Source: Siderastrea siderea (lineage: Eukaryota > Cnidaria > Anthozoa > Scleractinia > Rhizangiidae). From it: a stretch of DNA of 64,000 nt. The stretch covers positions 50,414,538 to 50,478,537 of the forward strand of contig OZ034972.1 in assembly GCA_964030785.1 (NCBI GenBank), written 5' to 3'. The position numbers were made by a program, and so were the translations under genes. The notes beneath the pieces were generated by a model that did no database searches, was not told where the DNA came from, and saw only the letters and a program-made list of their open reading frames with translations. Shown in pieces: positions 55,783 to 64,000 of the stretch; the stretch's first letter is position 1, and the number at the start of each line of letters is the position of its first letter.

Positions 55783-56096
55783 ACATATAATTCTATCTTT
55801 ATCCGCAGTTCAAATATATGAATTTCATATATTAATGTTCATTTATTCTCCATCTACGGGATAAATACGAACTCTCAATTGACCAGCTCCCAGTTGGCTT
55901 GATAGCTCAGTTGGTTAGAGCGCTGCACCGGTATCGCAGAGGTCATGGGTTCGATTCCCGTTCAAGCTTGAATTTTTTCAGGTTTCTTCTTTTCAACCGC
56001 TTAGGTTGAAACACCTTTACTGCGACTATCTACATATAATTCTATCTTTATCCGCAGTTCAAATACATGAATTTCATATATTAATGTTCATCAATG
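55783..56096. repeat. Direct repeat of about 67 bp on both sides of the tRNA-like block
   Basis: 'acatataattctatctttat' followed by 'ccgcagttcaaata' and 'gaatttcatatattaatgtt' occurs at about 55783-55849 and 56029-56095 with only one or two changes. It is far longer than a normal target duplication. Confidence 0.85.
55896..55969 (+). tRNA. tRNA-Thr(GGT)-like sequence, probably a SINE head
   Basis: A 74-base cloverleaf can be drawn. Acceptor GGCTTGA/TCAAGCT (G-T at the first pair), D arm GCTC/GAGC, anticodon arm CTGCA/CGCAG with an A-C mismatch at its inner end, loop CCGGTAT, variable AGGTC, T arm ATGGG/CCCGT with loop TTCGATT. The anticodon would be GGT (Thr), but position 33 is C where U is nearly universal. 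Together with the mismatch this argues against a working tRNA. Both pol III boxes are intact. A 'gaattttttcaggtttcttctttt' tail follows. Best read as a tRNA-derived SINE. Confidence 0.6.
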
Positions 56097-56954
56097 CAGT
56101 ATAGTCGAACAACAAACTAACTGAATAAAGTTCATGAAACATTACATGGTGTTGTTTGCTATCCTTACAAAGCATTTTGAGCAATTTTAGGTCCATTTAC
56201 TTAACTGTGTTAGTACGTGTATAATACATTGACAAGGAAGGAGTCACTTGGCCCGATTTAGCCACTATCACCGCTCGACACGTTTCGGAATTCGCTCGAA
56301 TTTACCCACAAAGATAGTTCAGGCTCCCATTCTGACTCAGCGACTTGACAAAAGGAGCGACAATCTTGTGTCCGCACCGAGTCACAGTTACTACAATTGT
56401 AACACGACCAAAACGAGCGTGGCCCTCCCCATAAGGGCATAATTTGACTGGTGTCCAGCGCCGACCGCGGTGAAATGGGACTATCGGGATCCTCACGGAT
56501 CCATGGCGGCCTATTTTGAGATGCTATTATGATTTTGCGCAGTGGATAATTCTTTTGGGACACGAGGTATGTGCAACTGGTTTTGAGAAAATCACTTGTA
56601 AGTCTTCCTTTTGTCAAGTCGCTTAGTCAGAATGGGAGCCTGAACTATATTTGTGGGTAAATTCGAGCGAATTCCGAGACGTGTCGAGCGGTGATAGTGG
56701 CTAAATCGGGCCAAAAGACTCCTTCCTTGTCAATGTATTATACATGTACTAATACACAGTAAAGTAAATGGACCTAAAATTGCTCAAAATGCGTGGTAAG
56801 GATAGCACACAACACTGTGTAATGTTTTATGAACCTTATTCAGTTAGTTTGCTGTTATGTATTGCTCAAAATGTTCGCTTCGAAATCCCATACAAAGTCA
56901 TATATTTTGAAACGCCATTTTTAATAATATTCAAATATTATGCTTGGGTGTCCT

Positions 56955-57940
56955 GTGGTTAGCCATCGCCGTCGTGCAAATTTTTTGGTAAATGGTAAGG
57001 ATTTCTGCAAATGGTAAGCGCCAGTCCCGAACGGAATTTTCCCAATACGAAAATTTGCTTACCATTTGCCCAAACCGACCCAAACGGTAAACCGACCGGT
57101 TTGCCCGTGTAAATGGTAAACAAGCAGAAAATCTGAGATCTAAGCATTCGGAAGGCAGTGCTGTCGGCCAAGCTTCTGCTCACTTGCATACAAACGTAAC
57201 TAATTGTGCACATTTGTGACAAGGTAAAACATAGGCATGCGGTGCATGCAGAACCGGTGACGTTTCCTTTTTTATCACTAGTCACACCTCACTTAAATTT
57301 GTATGCGAGTGGGCAAAAGTTGACCGACGGAAATACACCGCAACTCTGCCTTCCTTAGGCTCAAACCTTCCGACTTTCTGGGGAACGCTTCCCACCGGAT
57401 GTATTCGCACGCAGACAAAGTATTGCGTGACTCGGGTCACGTTTCACCGAGACTTTGAAAGCCGTTTATAATCGCTCCTCTCCTTCTTACGGTATATTTT
57501 TATTACAATATTTAACTGCCTGTAGGCTGGACTTTGGCTTAATGCCGACAGTTAAAGGGGTATTTTCGCTTTTTGCAAGTCTGGAGAACAACAGAAAATC
57601 TTTTCGTAAATTTCTGCTTGAGCGCAGTCAGCTTTAGTCAGCTTTAACCACACTTCAAGCGAAGCGGCGAACAAAATATTTGTTTGTATTTCTCAATTCG
57701 TCTTCGAGGTTACCTATTTTTAGACCAAACCTCGCTAACTGCGTCGAAAAAATAGAGCTGAACTTGGCCGTCGCCACTAAATCTCTCAAGTTTTCGAACG
57801 ATAGTATCGTTGGAAAACTACGGAAACATTAAAATCCCCTCGCTCCTACAGGAGTAATAAATTTTACTAACGTGTCAAAACCCCCAAACCTGCTTCCTTC
57901 CCTGGCACCATCACGGTGTGGAAATTAAAAAGAAAAACGA
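56955..57940. other. Stretch without a supported gene
   Basis: 56985-57120 has four copies of 'aaatggtaa' in both orientations, suggesting a small worn palindrome. No exon set found. Confidence 0.35.
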
Positions 57941-57949
57941 ATACAAACC

Positions 57950-58080
57950 AAATATTCATGGGAGTTCGCGAACCAAGTCGAGTTCGTTGTGTTGCGTTCT
58001 CTTTTTCGGACATTTGTATCACTTGGGATCGGGTAAGTACACGTAGCAAAGAAACCCTACCAAACCTCAGTCCACCTCAG
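57950..58080 (+). repeat. Dispersed repeat with exon-like ORF, copy 2
   Basis: ATG near 57958 opens Met-Gly-Val-Arg-Glu-Pro-Ser-Arg and ends at a strong donor (GGATCG/GTAAGTAC) near 58032. The same block lies inverted at 55590-55720. It may be a first exon spread by a repeat. Confidence 0.45.
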
Positions 58081-58515
58081 GAGTACTCGACGGAGCCGTT
58101 CTACAAAATAACCGTTCTGCAGGGTCATCATGAGCTGGCTGGCAATTTGTCAACTGGCATAGAAATCTTGCTGGCAATTTGCTGTTACCGAAAGCTTGCT
58201 GGGTCTGTGTTTACCAAATCATTCTATGGCTCGAAAAATTAACTCTTCCGGTTGGCGTGACGAACTGTTGTTATTCAATATAGCTGGCAAAACGTGAGGA
58301 TGTCACGCGACGTGATTTAATGTTTAACTTCGCAATTAGTGAAATGTTGCTTCGCTTTGTCGGTACCCTTTGTTTTGCTGTCAACTAGAGGACCACCAGT
58401 TAATTTTTAATTGCAAAACGATAGTGCGCATGCAATGTATCCAGTACTCTGAGTAATAACGTAGCGGTTGATGTCGTTAATATTTATTACTCCTGCGAGC
58501 TACTGCCCATAGAAC

Positions 58516-58559
58516 ATGAAGAGATGGTCGCTTTGGTATATTTTTACTATTTTGGGAAG
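58516..58559 (+). CDS. Possible signal-peptide first exon
   Basis: ATG followed by Lys-Arg-Trp and a hydrophobic run (Leu-Trp-Tyr-Ile-Phe-Thr-Ile-Leu-Gly), ending at a strong donor GGGAAG/GTAAGTGG in phase 2. It looks like the start of a secreted or membrane protein. No second exon identified. Confidence 0.25.
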
Positions 58560-58654
58560 GTAAGTGGCTAAGGTTTCTTTTTAGGTTGTCCGGGTACCGA
58601 CTCGGGAGCTTTCAAGAAATAAAATTGATATTATGTCTGATTTAGCACACTATA

Positions 58655-58748
58655 AATGGCCGTTTTTATGCTAGAGACGTTAAAGTCGTCTAGACGTATT
58701 TAACGTCTCAGACGTTAATGTCGTCTGGTATAAAACATAGGCACGCAT
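58655..58748. mobile_element. Minimal copy (about 95 bp) of the GACGTC family
   Basis: GGCCGTTTTTATGCTAGAGA on the left and 'gcctatgttttataccagac' reversed on the right enclose only 'gacgttaa', 'gtcgtctagacg' and 'aacgtctcagacgtt' blocks. It is nearly all arm, with no central ORF. Confidence 0.6.
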
Positions 58749-58759
58749 AGCGTGCGTGA

Positions 58760-59590
58760 GCTATTTTGTAGCTGTCAAGAAGAGGTACGGAAATGGTTGT
58801 TGAATGAACGTGCGTGTACCAAGGTACACTATTGGGATGTTGTTTATTTGAGTAGCGTTGAGCATTCGAAAAGTATTGGTTTTTGGAAAGAGTTTACCTT
58901 ATAAGTGGAGCTGTGTCCGACATTGTGCAACCTCGTTCCCAGGGCTTTTTACAGAATGAGGGTGATCAAAGATCAATGTTTGAGTTTATGTTAGTGGTTT
59001 CGAATTCGTATACGTCATTGATCAATAGATGGTACGCTAATGCGTACAAGTGTGGCTTCAACTTACGACAAAACAAGAAGAAAGTGAGATAAAATCTGTA
59101 AAATATCTGACAACAGTCTGAATATGGGACAAACAAAATAATTCAAAACAGTCCTTTCTGAAGCTCATTCTCAGATGTTTCTCGGAAGCTCAATGGATTG
59201 AAATTTAATTTTGTGGCTTTCAATTATAAAGATTTCTCCATGGACAAATATTTTGGATCTAGTAGGAAGCGTAACTTGTCACAAAAATTAATTTAGTAAT
59301 GTTTGAACCAGAAGAGAATAGCCGATCTTGAAAGTCACGTACGTCTTCTTCTTGCGTGACATCATGCTTGACGAACGTGGCAACTCCCGTATCCAGACAA
59401 ATATATATATATATAAGCTCTGTTTTATTTTCCACATTATTTCACATGGACTTACATTTTGGAACACACGGCTAAAATCGAGTAATAAGCGTGCCTTGTT
59501 AGAAAAGATCATGCCATTGTGTGACTTGTGCAACTCTTGCGTGACTAGTCACGCAGCAAACTATCAAAAAAGCCAGAAACGTCGCACGTG
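58760..59590. other. Stretch without a supported gene
   Basis: Contains an (AT)n run near 59400-59415. Open frames at 58883-59092 and on both strands near 59300-59590 overlap each other and have no recognisable domain. Confidence 0.35.
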
Positions 59591-59872
59591 CTGACATACC
59601 ATGTGGCACAAATTTTTTCCGGATTCAAATTTTTGGGATTTTCGCGGTTTTTTCACGATCCGCTGCAAAAGTTCCCGCGAAAAAAATTATTCCCTCAAAA
59701 ATTTACTCCACTGTCGAAATTTGTATACAAACATCGCCTTTTACATATTATGTTGGTGCCCATTTACTTAAACCGTCTCTTTCGTTCAAAAGTAAAACGA
59801 AATTAGAAGCAAAACATTCAGAAATAAAACGATGAAATTGCAGTCGGTACATTACAAGTATTAAGCTGTTAA

Positions 59873-60273
59873 GACGATTTCCGCTCAACGTTCGAGCAGT
59901 AAGTGCAAAAATTAAGTTACCAAAAAAATACTTGCAGCACTGTCACATTTGGAGAACAGATAAGAAGAACGTATCGTTACTTTTGCTCCCAAGCTGACCC
60001 CGCGAGAGAAAATTGGATTTGAAGTTATCCATATTTCAATTAAAAAGACGCTTCATGCCAGTTCAAAACAAAATGGCGCCCGTTTTTAGCACACTTTTAC
60101 GAGATTTGAAGTTAATTTTCTTGAGAATGCTTGCGAATTTCATCGCGGGGTCACTTGGGCAAGTGAACTAGAGTGAGATGTTTCAAATAGCATTTAAAAT
60201 GTTACCGTGCTATGAGTAGTTTTTTGGTAAATATTTTTTGCACTTTTTGCTCGAACGTTGAGCGGAAATCATC
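59873..60273. mobile_element. 401-bp TIR element with TTAA duplication
   Basis: Ends GACGATTTCCGCTCAACGTT and GATGATTTCCGCTCAACGTT (reversed), continuing 'cgagca' then 'agtgcaaaaa'. TTAA at 59869-59872 and 60274-60277, as in piggyBac or Kolobok elements. Confidence 0.85.
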
Positions 60274-60472
60274 TTAAAAGCTTTAAAGAAAAGGATCGTC
60301 GGAAGGTACTACATTGATTAACTGATTTAACGTGTTATACATCTGCATGTTGTTCACCTGCATTCGATTGTTTATACTCAAAAAACGAGAATGTTATAAT
60401 TCCCAATAGAAGGCGGCTTCCAGAAAATCGCAAAAATTAATTCCAAGGAAGAATAAACAGTTTCCCCAATCG

Positions 60473-61804
60473 TAACCTGCGATCAGGCTCTATTTTCGTT
60501 TCGCTCGGTGAAACATTCAGGCGGGACGGGCGAAACGAAAAATACAGCCTGCTACAATTCTTCTACGGAACGTCTTCCGCCCACTTTTTTGATTGATTGA
60601 CATTCAACAAAACAGCCAATCAAAATTTCTTCTGCTTGCACGATCCTCGGTATGCAAATTTCCCATAACGGCAACTCGCAAAAAGTCACGCAAATGTCGG
60701 CAAAATAAGAAAATCATAGGCTACGATATATCTTCTAGACACAAGCACTCAAATTTACACGATTGCTGACTTGAAGGTTCCGGTATTGTACATGGTTGCT
60801 CTGTCTGAGCTGAAACTGAATGAAAATTCAAAACACGACGAGGTTGTCATGTACGACGATATGCTGCATGCTTGAATCCTTTCCCATTTCAGGTGGTATC
60901 CGGAAATATTCTCTTCGCATTTGTCACCGATTTTCTGCGTAAAAAAAACCTTGGGCAATTAAGAGAAATAACTTCAGTTTCATTCTTTAGAATAAAGATA
61001 TAAACAAAACCGTTTATAAACAAAGGAGTATTTTGTAATTTAATTTAGTTCCAGAAGTGATAAATATTTGAGATTAGCAGCGAATTTTATCTCTAAACAG
61101 CAGCGAATTTTAAAACGAAGAAAATTTATTATAAAACTAGTCAGATCCCTTGATGTCAATGTCAAAGATCGATAAAACGACACAAGTATTAAACAATGAA
61201 TGAATAAACTGAAAATCGTTATTGCGACTTGATTGCGGCTCTCACCAAACATCAGTTTACCGTTAAGTTTACCGAATTATCGGTTGACTTGTTGATCATT
61301 CTTGGCGAAAGATACTTGTTCGTCTGCTGTTCGTTTTGTTTCGTAAAACGCGGAAACAACCACTACTCTGTTCATGTTATCAATACTAGCTGAAAGCGTC
61401 AAATGAAAATTCCGAGACACGATGCGATAAAACGGAATACATACTTCACTAATACTTCACTGTTGCTGTACTTCTCTGCTCCAGGTGAGAGACAGCTTGC
61501 ATCAAACCGAACGCCATTCTCAGGAGAGAAAGAAATGATGACAATTCTCCTAGAACGACGAGAATTTATTAGAGCAACACATTTTACTTCGGCAGACTTG
61601 TTCCTTGGCGATGGCACTCGTAGACAATTTACTTCCGTTGACAGCTCTATTGTTAAAGGGCCAATCAGATTGCGAGATTCCCGCGGCCAAAATTTGGCCG
61701 CCGACACGAACTCCTGTGAGAGATTGTATCAGGCCCTATTTTAGCGAGCGACCAACGTAAGAGAATATGAGAGCGATGCTAAAATTCGGCCTGATCGCAG
61801 GTTA
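60473..61804. mobile_element. 1.33-kb element with TAACCTGCG ends and 9-bp duplication
   Basis: Ends TAACCTGCGATCAGGC on both sides, flanked by a perfect CCCCAATCG at 60464-60472 and 61805-61813. A 9-bp duplication suggests Mutator type, but the ends are short and unlike the element at 44478. Exon-like frames inside (plus strand 61403-61484 ending CCAG/GTGAGA; minus strand 60958-60755 after a TACGCAG acceptor) may be captured gene pieces. None has a recognisable domain. Confidence 0.85.
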
Positions 61805-61899
61805 CCCCAATCGCAAAAATTAGTCCCGCAAAACACACAAAGAAATCGCCATTCGCAAAATTAAACTCCCGCAAAAATATTGGTGCCACACGGTAGTGG

Positions 61900-63900
61900 T
61901 CTCAGCTTCGCTGAAGCCACACAAAAATCAGTGGTTCTGTTCAGCGAATAAATTTCGTTTTCATGAGCGTTTTGATGTGAAAGTAAGATGCAAAATTGGG
62001 TGAAAATAATATTAAGGGATGTTTTGTTATGTAGAGAGGTGGTAATGGGCGAAGGAATCGTTGGAATTTAAAATGAGCGAATTCGAGAATAATGGAGTGG
62101 TTGGCCTGTGTGGTAAACAACGTGAATTTTATCACATGGAGTATGCGTGATCAAGTCAAGGCCAAATTTTGCTGTAATAGCTCCGGGTGGAGGTGGGGGG
62201 ATTTTATCGCACGGCCAGGCAGTCATGTGATAATGTTTGGTGTGGGTCGTTTCATGTGTAAAGAACGTGTTATGTTGATTGAGCGTGAGATCAGGTTACT
62301 GTTTAGTGTAAACAATTGGTGTTTTGTCACGTACAAACAAGTGATGAGACAAAGTTCAATGGCGAGTCACGAGACTTTCACGAGACTGTCATAAGTTCGT
62401 TTTAGGCGCTTTTATTGGCTTTCGTGGCAGCTAGAGTTGTGTAACAAAGGGAGAAACTTAAAAGGAAGCGGGTAATGAGTAACTTTATGCGTTTTTTAAT
62501 CTGGAAAATGATAACCCGTTTTTTTGTCTATAAAACTGTGAAACGAATCTTGAGTGGAGCTATTGCGTTTTTGTCTTCGTATTGGCGGTGATAATTGTTT
62601 TGATTTGATTTGATTGTCGTGCTGATCTTTCCGCTCAAACTTTGTACAAACCAATCCCGCTACCGCCACGCAGCCTAACCAGAAACCCATTTCTCTGGGA
62701 AGTCGCCTCTAACTTTGCGCTTAGCTAGTCGCACGTACGAGCAACGTTTATGCCACCCATACAATCTTTTTCCTTGCCGACCTTGTGCCTTTGACGGACC
62801 TAGTGATCGAGTGGCATGGGCATTAATTTTAAAACCTACCAAAAGGTGCGAACAATAATTCGTTTTAGTTCGAAATTTACGATTCTGCCCTTTTTATACC
62901 TTCAAACTACCTGCCATCTATTTACCATCATTTACTATGAGATATCCCTGCACAGAAGTCACGTTATTTCTCACACTCTAAAGTTGAACCATATAGCTCC
63001 AAACGTAAGTTATGCGCATGCGTACAAAGGATTTGTTCCAATTCTTATCTACCAAAACAAACGAAGCTGACAAATATTTCCTAGACCGAACATCATAAAT
63101 ATCAGATAACCCACGAATTATTTACTAGAACTCGCTTCCACTCACGTTTAAACCAGGTTTGTGCTGACGATTCCTTTTGTAAGGAAGTCTACCACAAGGA
63201 AACCAGCCATTTCTCTTTGATATATAAATATCCAACGTCAAACAAATGAAATCCGGACACTTTCGTCGTGTCGCTTTGGTAGTGGAATTTTTCGTGCGTT
63301 CTCATTTGCATTTTTGTTCCGGCCCCGACAACTAGCCTTTCGGTAAAATTCGACATTCATCGGGAATGCCGACTTTGGTCCACCCAAAAACCAACCAACC
63401 AAAGAACCAACCTTCCCACAAACTTGAGGCTGCATGCCGACTATGAGGCTATTTTGTAGACAAAATAGCTCAAAAAACGGGACGTATTAAAGTAGACGAA
63501 CAAGTAGAAAAACCCAAGATTTTCTAAGAAAAGGACTGGGTTCTATTCTTGGAAGACACTAGATGCGACTAAACTCGGTGGCAAATCAAATAAAGTGTGC
63601 AAAACAACAAATCCATCTGCATGTAAACATGGCGGAGACTTTGCTTAACTGCTTCGCAGTTTCTGAAGGCTTGTTTCTCGACGTCGTCGAAAAATAAAAG
63701 ACATGGAAACGGAAATGTTTTTTAAAAAGGCTAAATCAGTCAAGAAAGCCGGTTTTTGGAAGAAGCACTTGGCTTGTGTGTCGTGGCCAACAAGAGAGAA
63801 AGGAAGGAAAGAAGTGGAGATGAACGGGGGGATTCTTCGTGGTGGAGAAACGGCTAATTAAATTGGAACGATAAAGCGCTTTAGGGCTAAATTCGCCCAG
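61900..63900. other. Stretch without a supported gene
   Basis: Frames at 62092-62394 and 62816-63070 lack splice sites and domains. Short ATG-started frames near 63630 and 63702 precede the GACGTC element but stop quickly. Confidence 0.4.
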
Positions 63901-63904
63901 ATAA

Positions 63905-64000
63905 GGTCGTCTCGTTTTTATACTAGACGACTTTAACGTCTCAGACGTTTAAGTCGTCTGTTAAGTTCGACGTTCAGTTGCACTTAACAGAAGACGTTAA
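63905..64000. mobile_element. Left end of a third GACGTC-family element, cut by the window
   Basis: 'gtcgtctcgtttttatacta' followed by 'gacgactttaacgtctcaga' and 'cacttaacagaagacgttaa' matches the left arm layout of 53093-53780 and continues off the right edge. Confidence 0.65.

Larger units (their letters stand above)
55731..56954. mobile_element. Foldback element with a tRNA-like insertion in its left arm
   Basis: The outermost parts match as inverted repeats: 'cccaagcgtaatatttgaat' with 'cccaagcataatatttgaat', then 'attaaaaatggcgtttcaaa'. The inner arms match from about 56105-56350 against 56625-56870, including 'gacaaggaaggagtc' and 'cccgatttagcc'. In the left arm about 330 bases separate the outer and inner matches, against about 60-70 in the right arm. 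The extra sequence is the tRNA-like block at 55896-55969 with its flanks. Confidence 0.75.
59599..61893. mobile_element. 2.3-kb composite: TA-flanked TIR element with two others inside
   Basis: Ends CCATGTGGCACAAATTTTTT and CCGTGTGGCACCAATATTTT (reversed), flanked by TA at 59597-59598 and 61894-61895. Without the nested elements (59873-60273 and 60473-61804) it is about 560 bp. Arms carry 'gcgaaaaa.tta..cccgc' blocks. Tc1/mariner-like by its TA. Confidence 0.8.

Noticed and set aside
61399..61744. Long frames on both strands
   Set aside because: They overlap each other inside a transposon and share no known domain; only mentioned as possible captured pieces.
62092..62394. 100-codon plus-strand frame
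   Set aside because: Rich in Trp, Cys, Val and Gly as expected from skewed DNA; no domain or splice sites.

Overview
This is a eukaryotic, intron-rich, AT-rich window with no operons. Genes are split by spliceosomal introns (GT...AG), carry AATAAA signals and are far apart. The rest is dominated by DNA transposons and MITEs, with LINE, Penelope-like and tRNA-derived pieces. An animal nicotinamidase, an X-family polymerase of the mu/TdT type, a DUF4419 gene, RT tails and a Penelope-type endonuclease tail fit an invertebrate. The repeat style makes an anthozoan cnidarian, probably a stony coral, my best guess. That is inference from repeat and gene style, not a database match.

Layout. 1-5.1 kb: the last four coding exons of a DNA polymerase mu/TdT-like gene (+), followed by a decayed tandem copy of its terminal exon. 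7.9-17.0 kb: a complete nicotinamidase gene (-, six exons) whose introns hold at least four TIR elements, one lying 8 bp past a splice donor. 17.1-20.3 kb: two MITEs and a head-to-tail pair of LINE 3' ends. 21.7-24.0 kb: a two-exon DUF4419 gene (+). 25.2-29.0 kb: a small three-exon gene (+) with a Mutator-type palindromic element in its second intron. 29.7-30.2 kb: a Penelope-like fragment. 31.0-35.8 kb: two tandem copies of a 1.39-kb repeat, the second split by a 2.0-kb Harbinger-type element. 36.0-36.3 kb: the last exons of another small acidic gene that resembles the 25-29 kb gene. 37.3-38.3 kb: a LINE tail. 42.3-43.0 kb: the terminal exon of a gene with HAE and PCxxC motifs, possibly a deaminase-like protein. 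44.3-47.1 kb: a nest of elements (MITE, then a Mutator-type element with a zinc-finger ORF, then a 144-bp MITE). 47.9-48.4 kb: a LINE tail split by a second, nearly identical copy of that 144-bp MITE. 53-64 kb: mostly nested TIR elements, a candidate solo LTR, a tRNA-Thr-like sequence and three copies of a family rich in GACGTC palindromes.

The genes are unrelated to each other: NAD salvage (nicotinamidase), end-joining DNA repair (polymerase mu type) and uncharacterised proteins. The clearest new information is the transposon record. Many insertions can be read to the base from target-site duplications: 2 bp TA, 3 bp TTA/TAA/ATT, 4 bp TTAA, 8 bp, and 9 bp. Several are nested, so relative ages can be ordered, and one MITE family (143 of 144 bases identical between two copies) looks recently active. 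Exon boundaries were set by eye from splice sites and reading phase. No search or alignment program was run.
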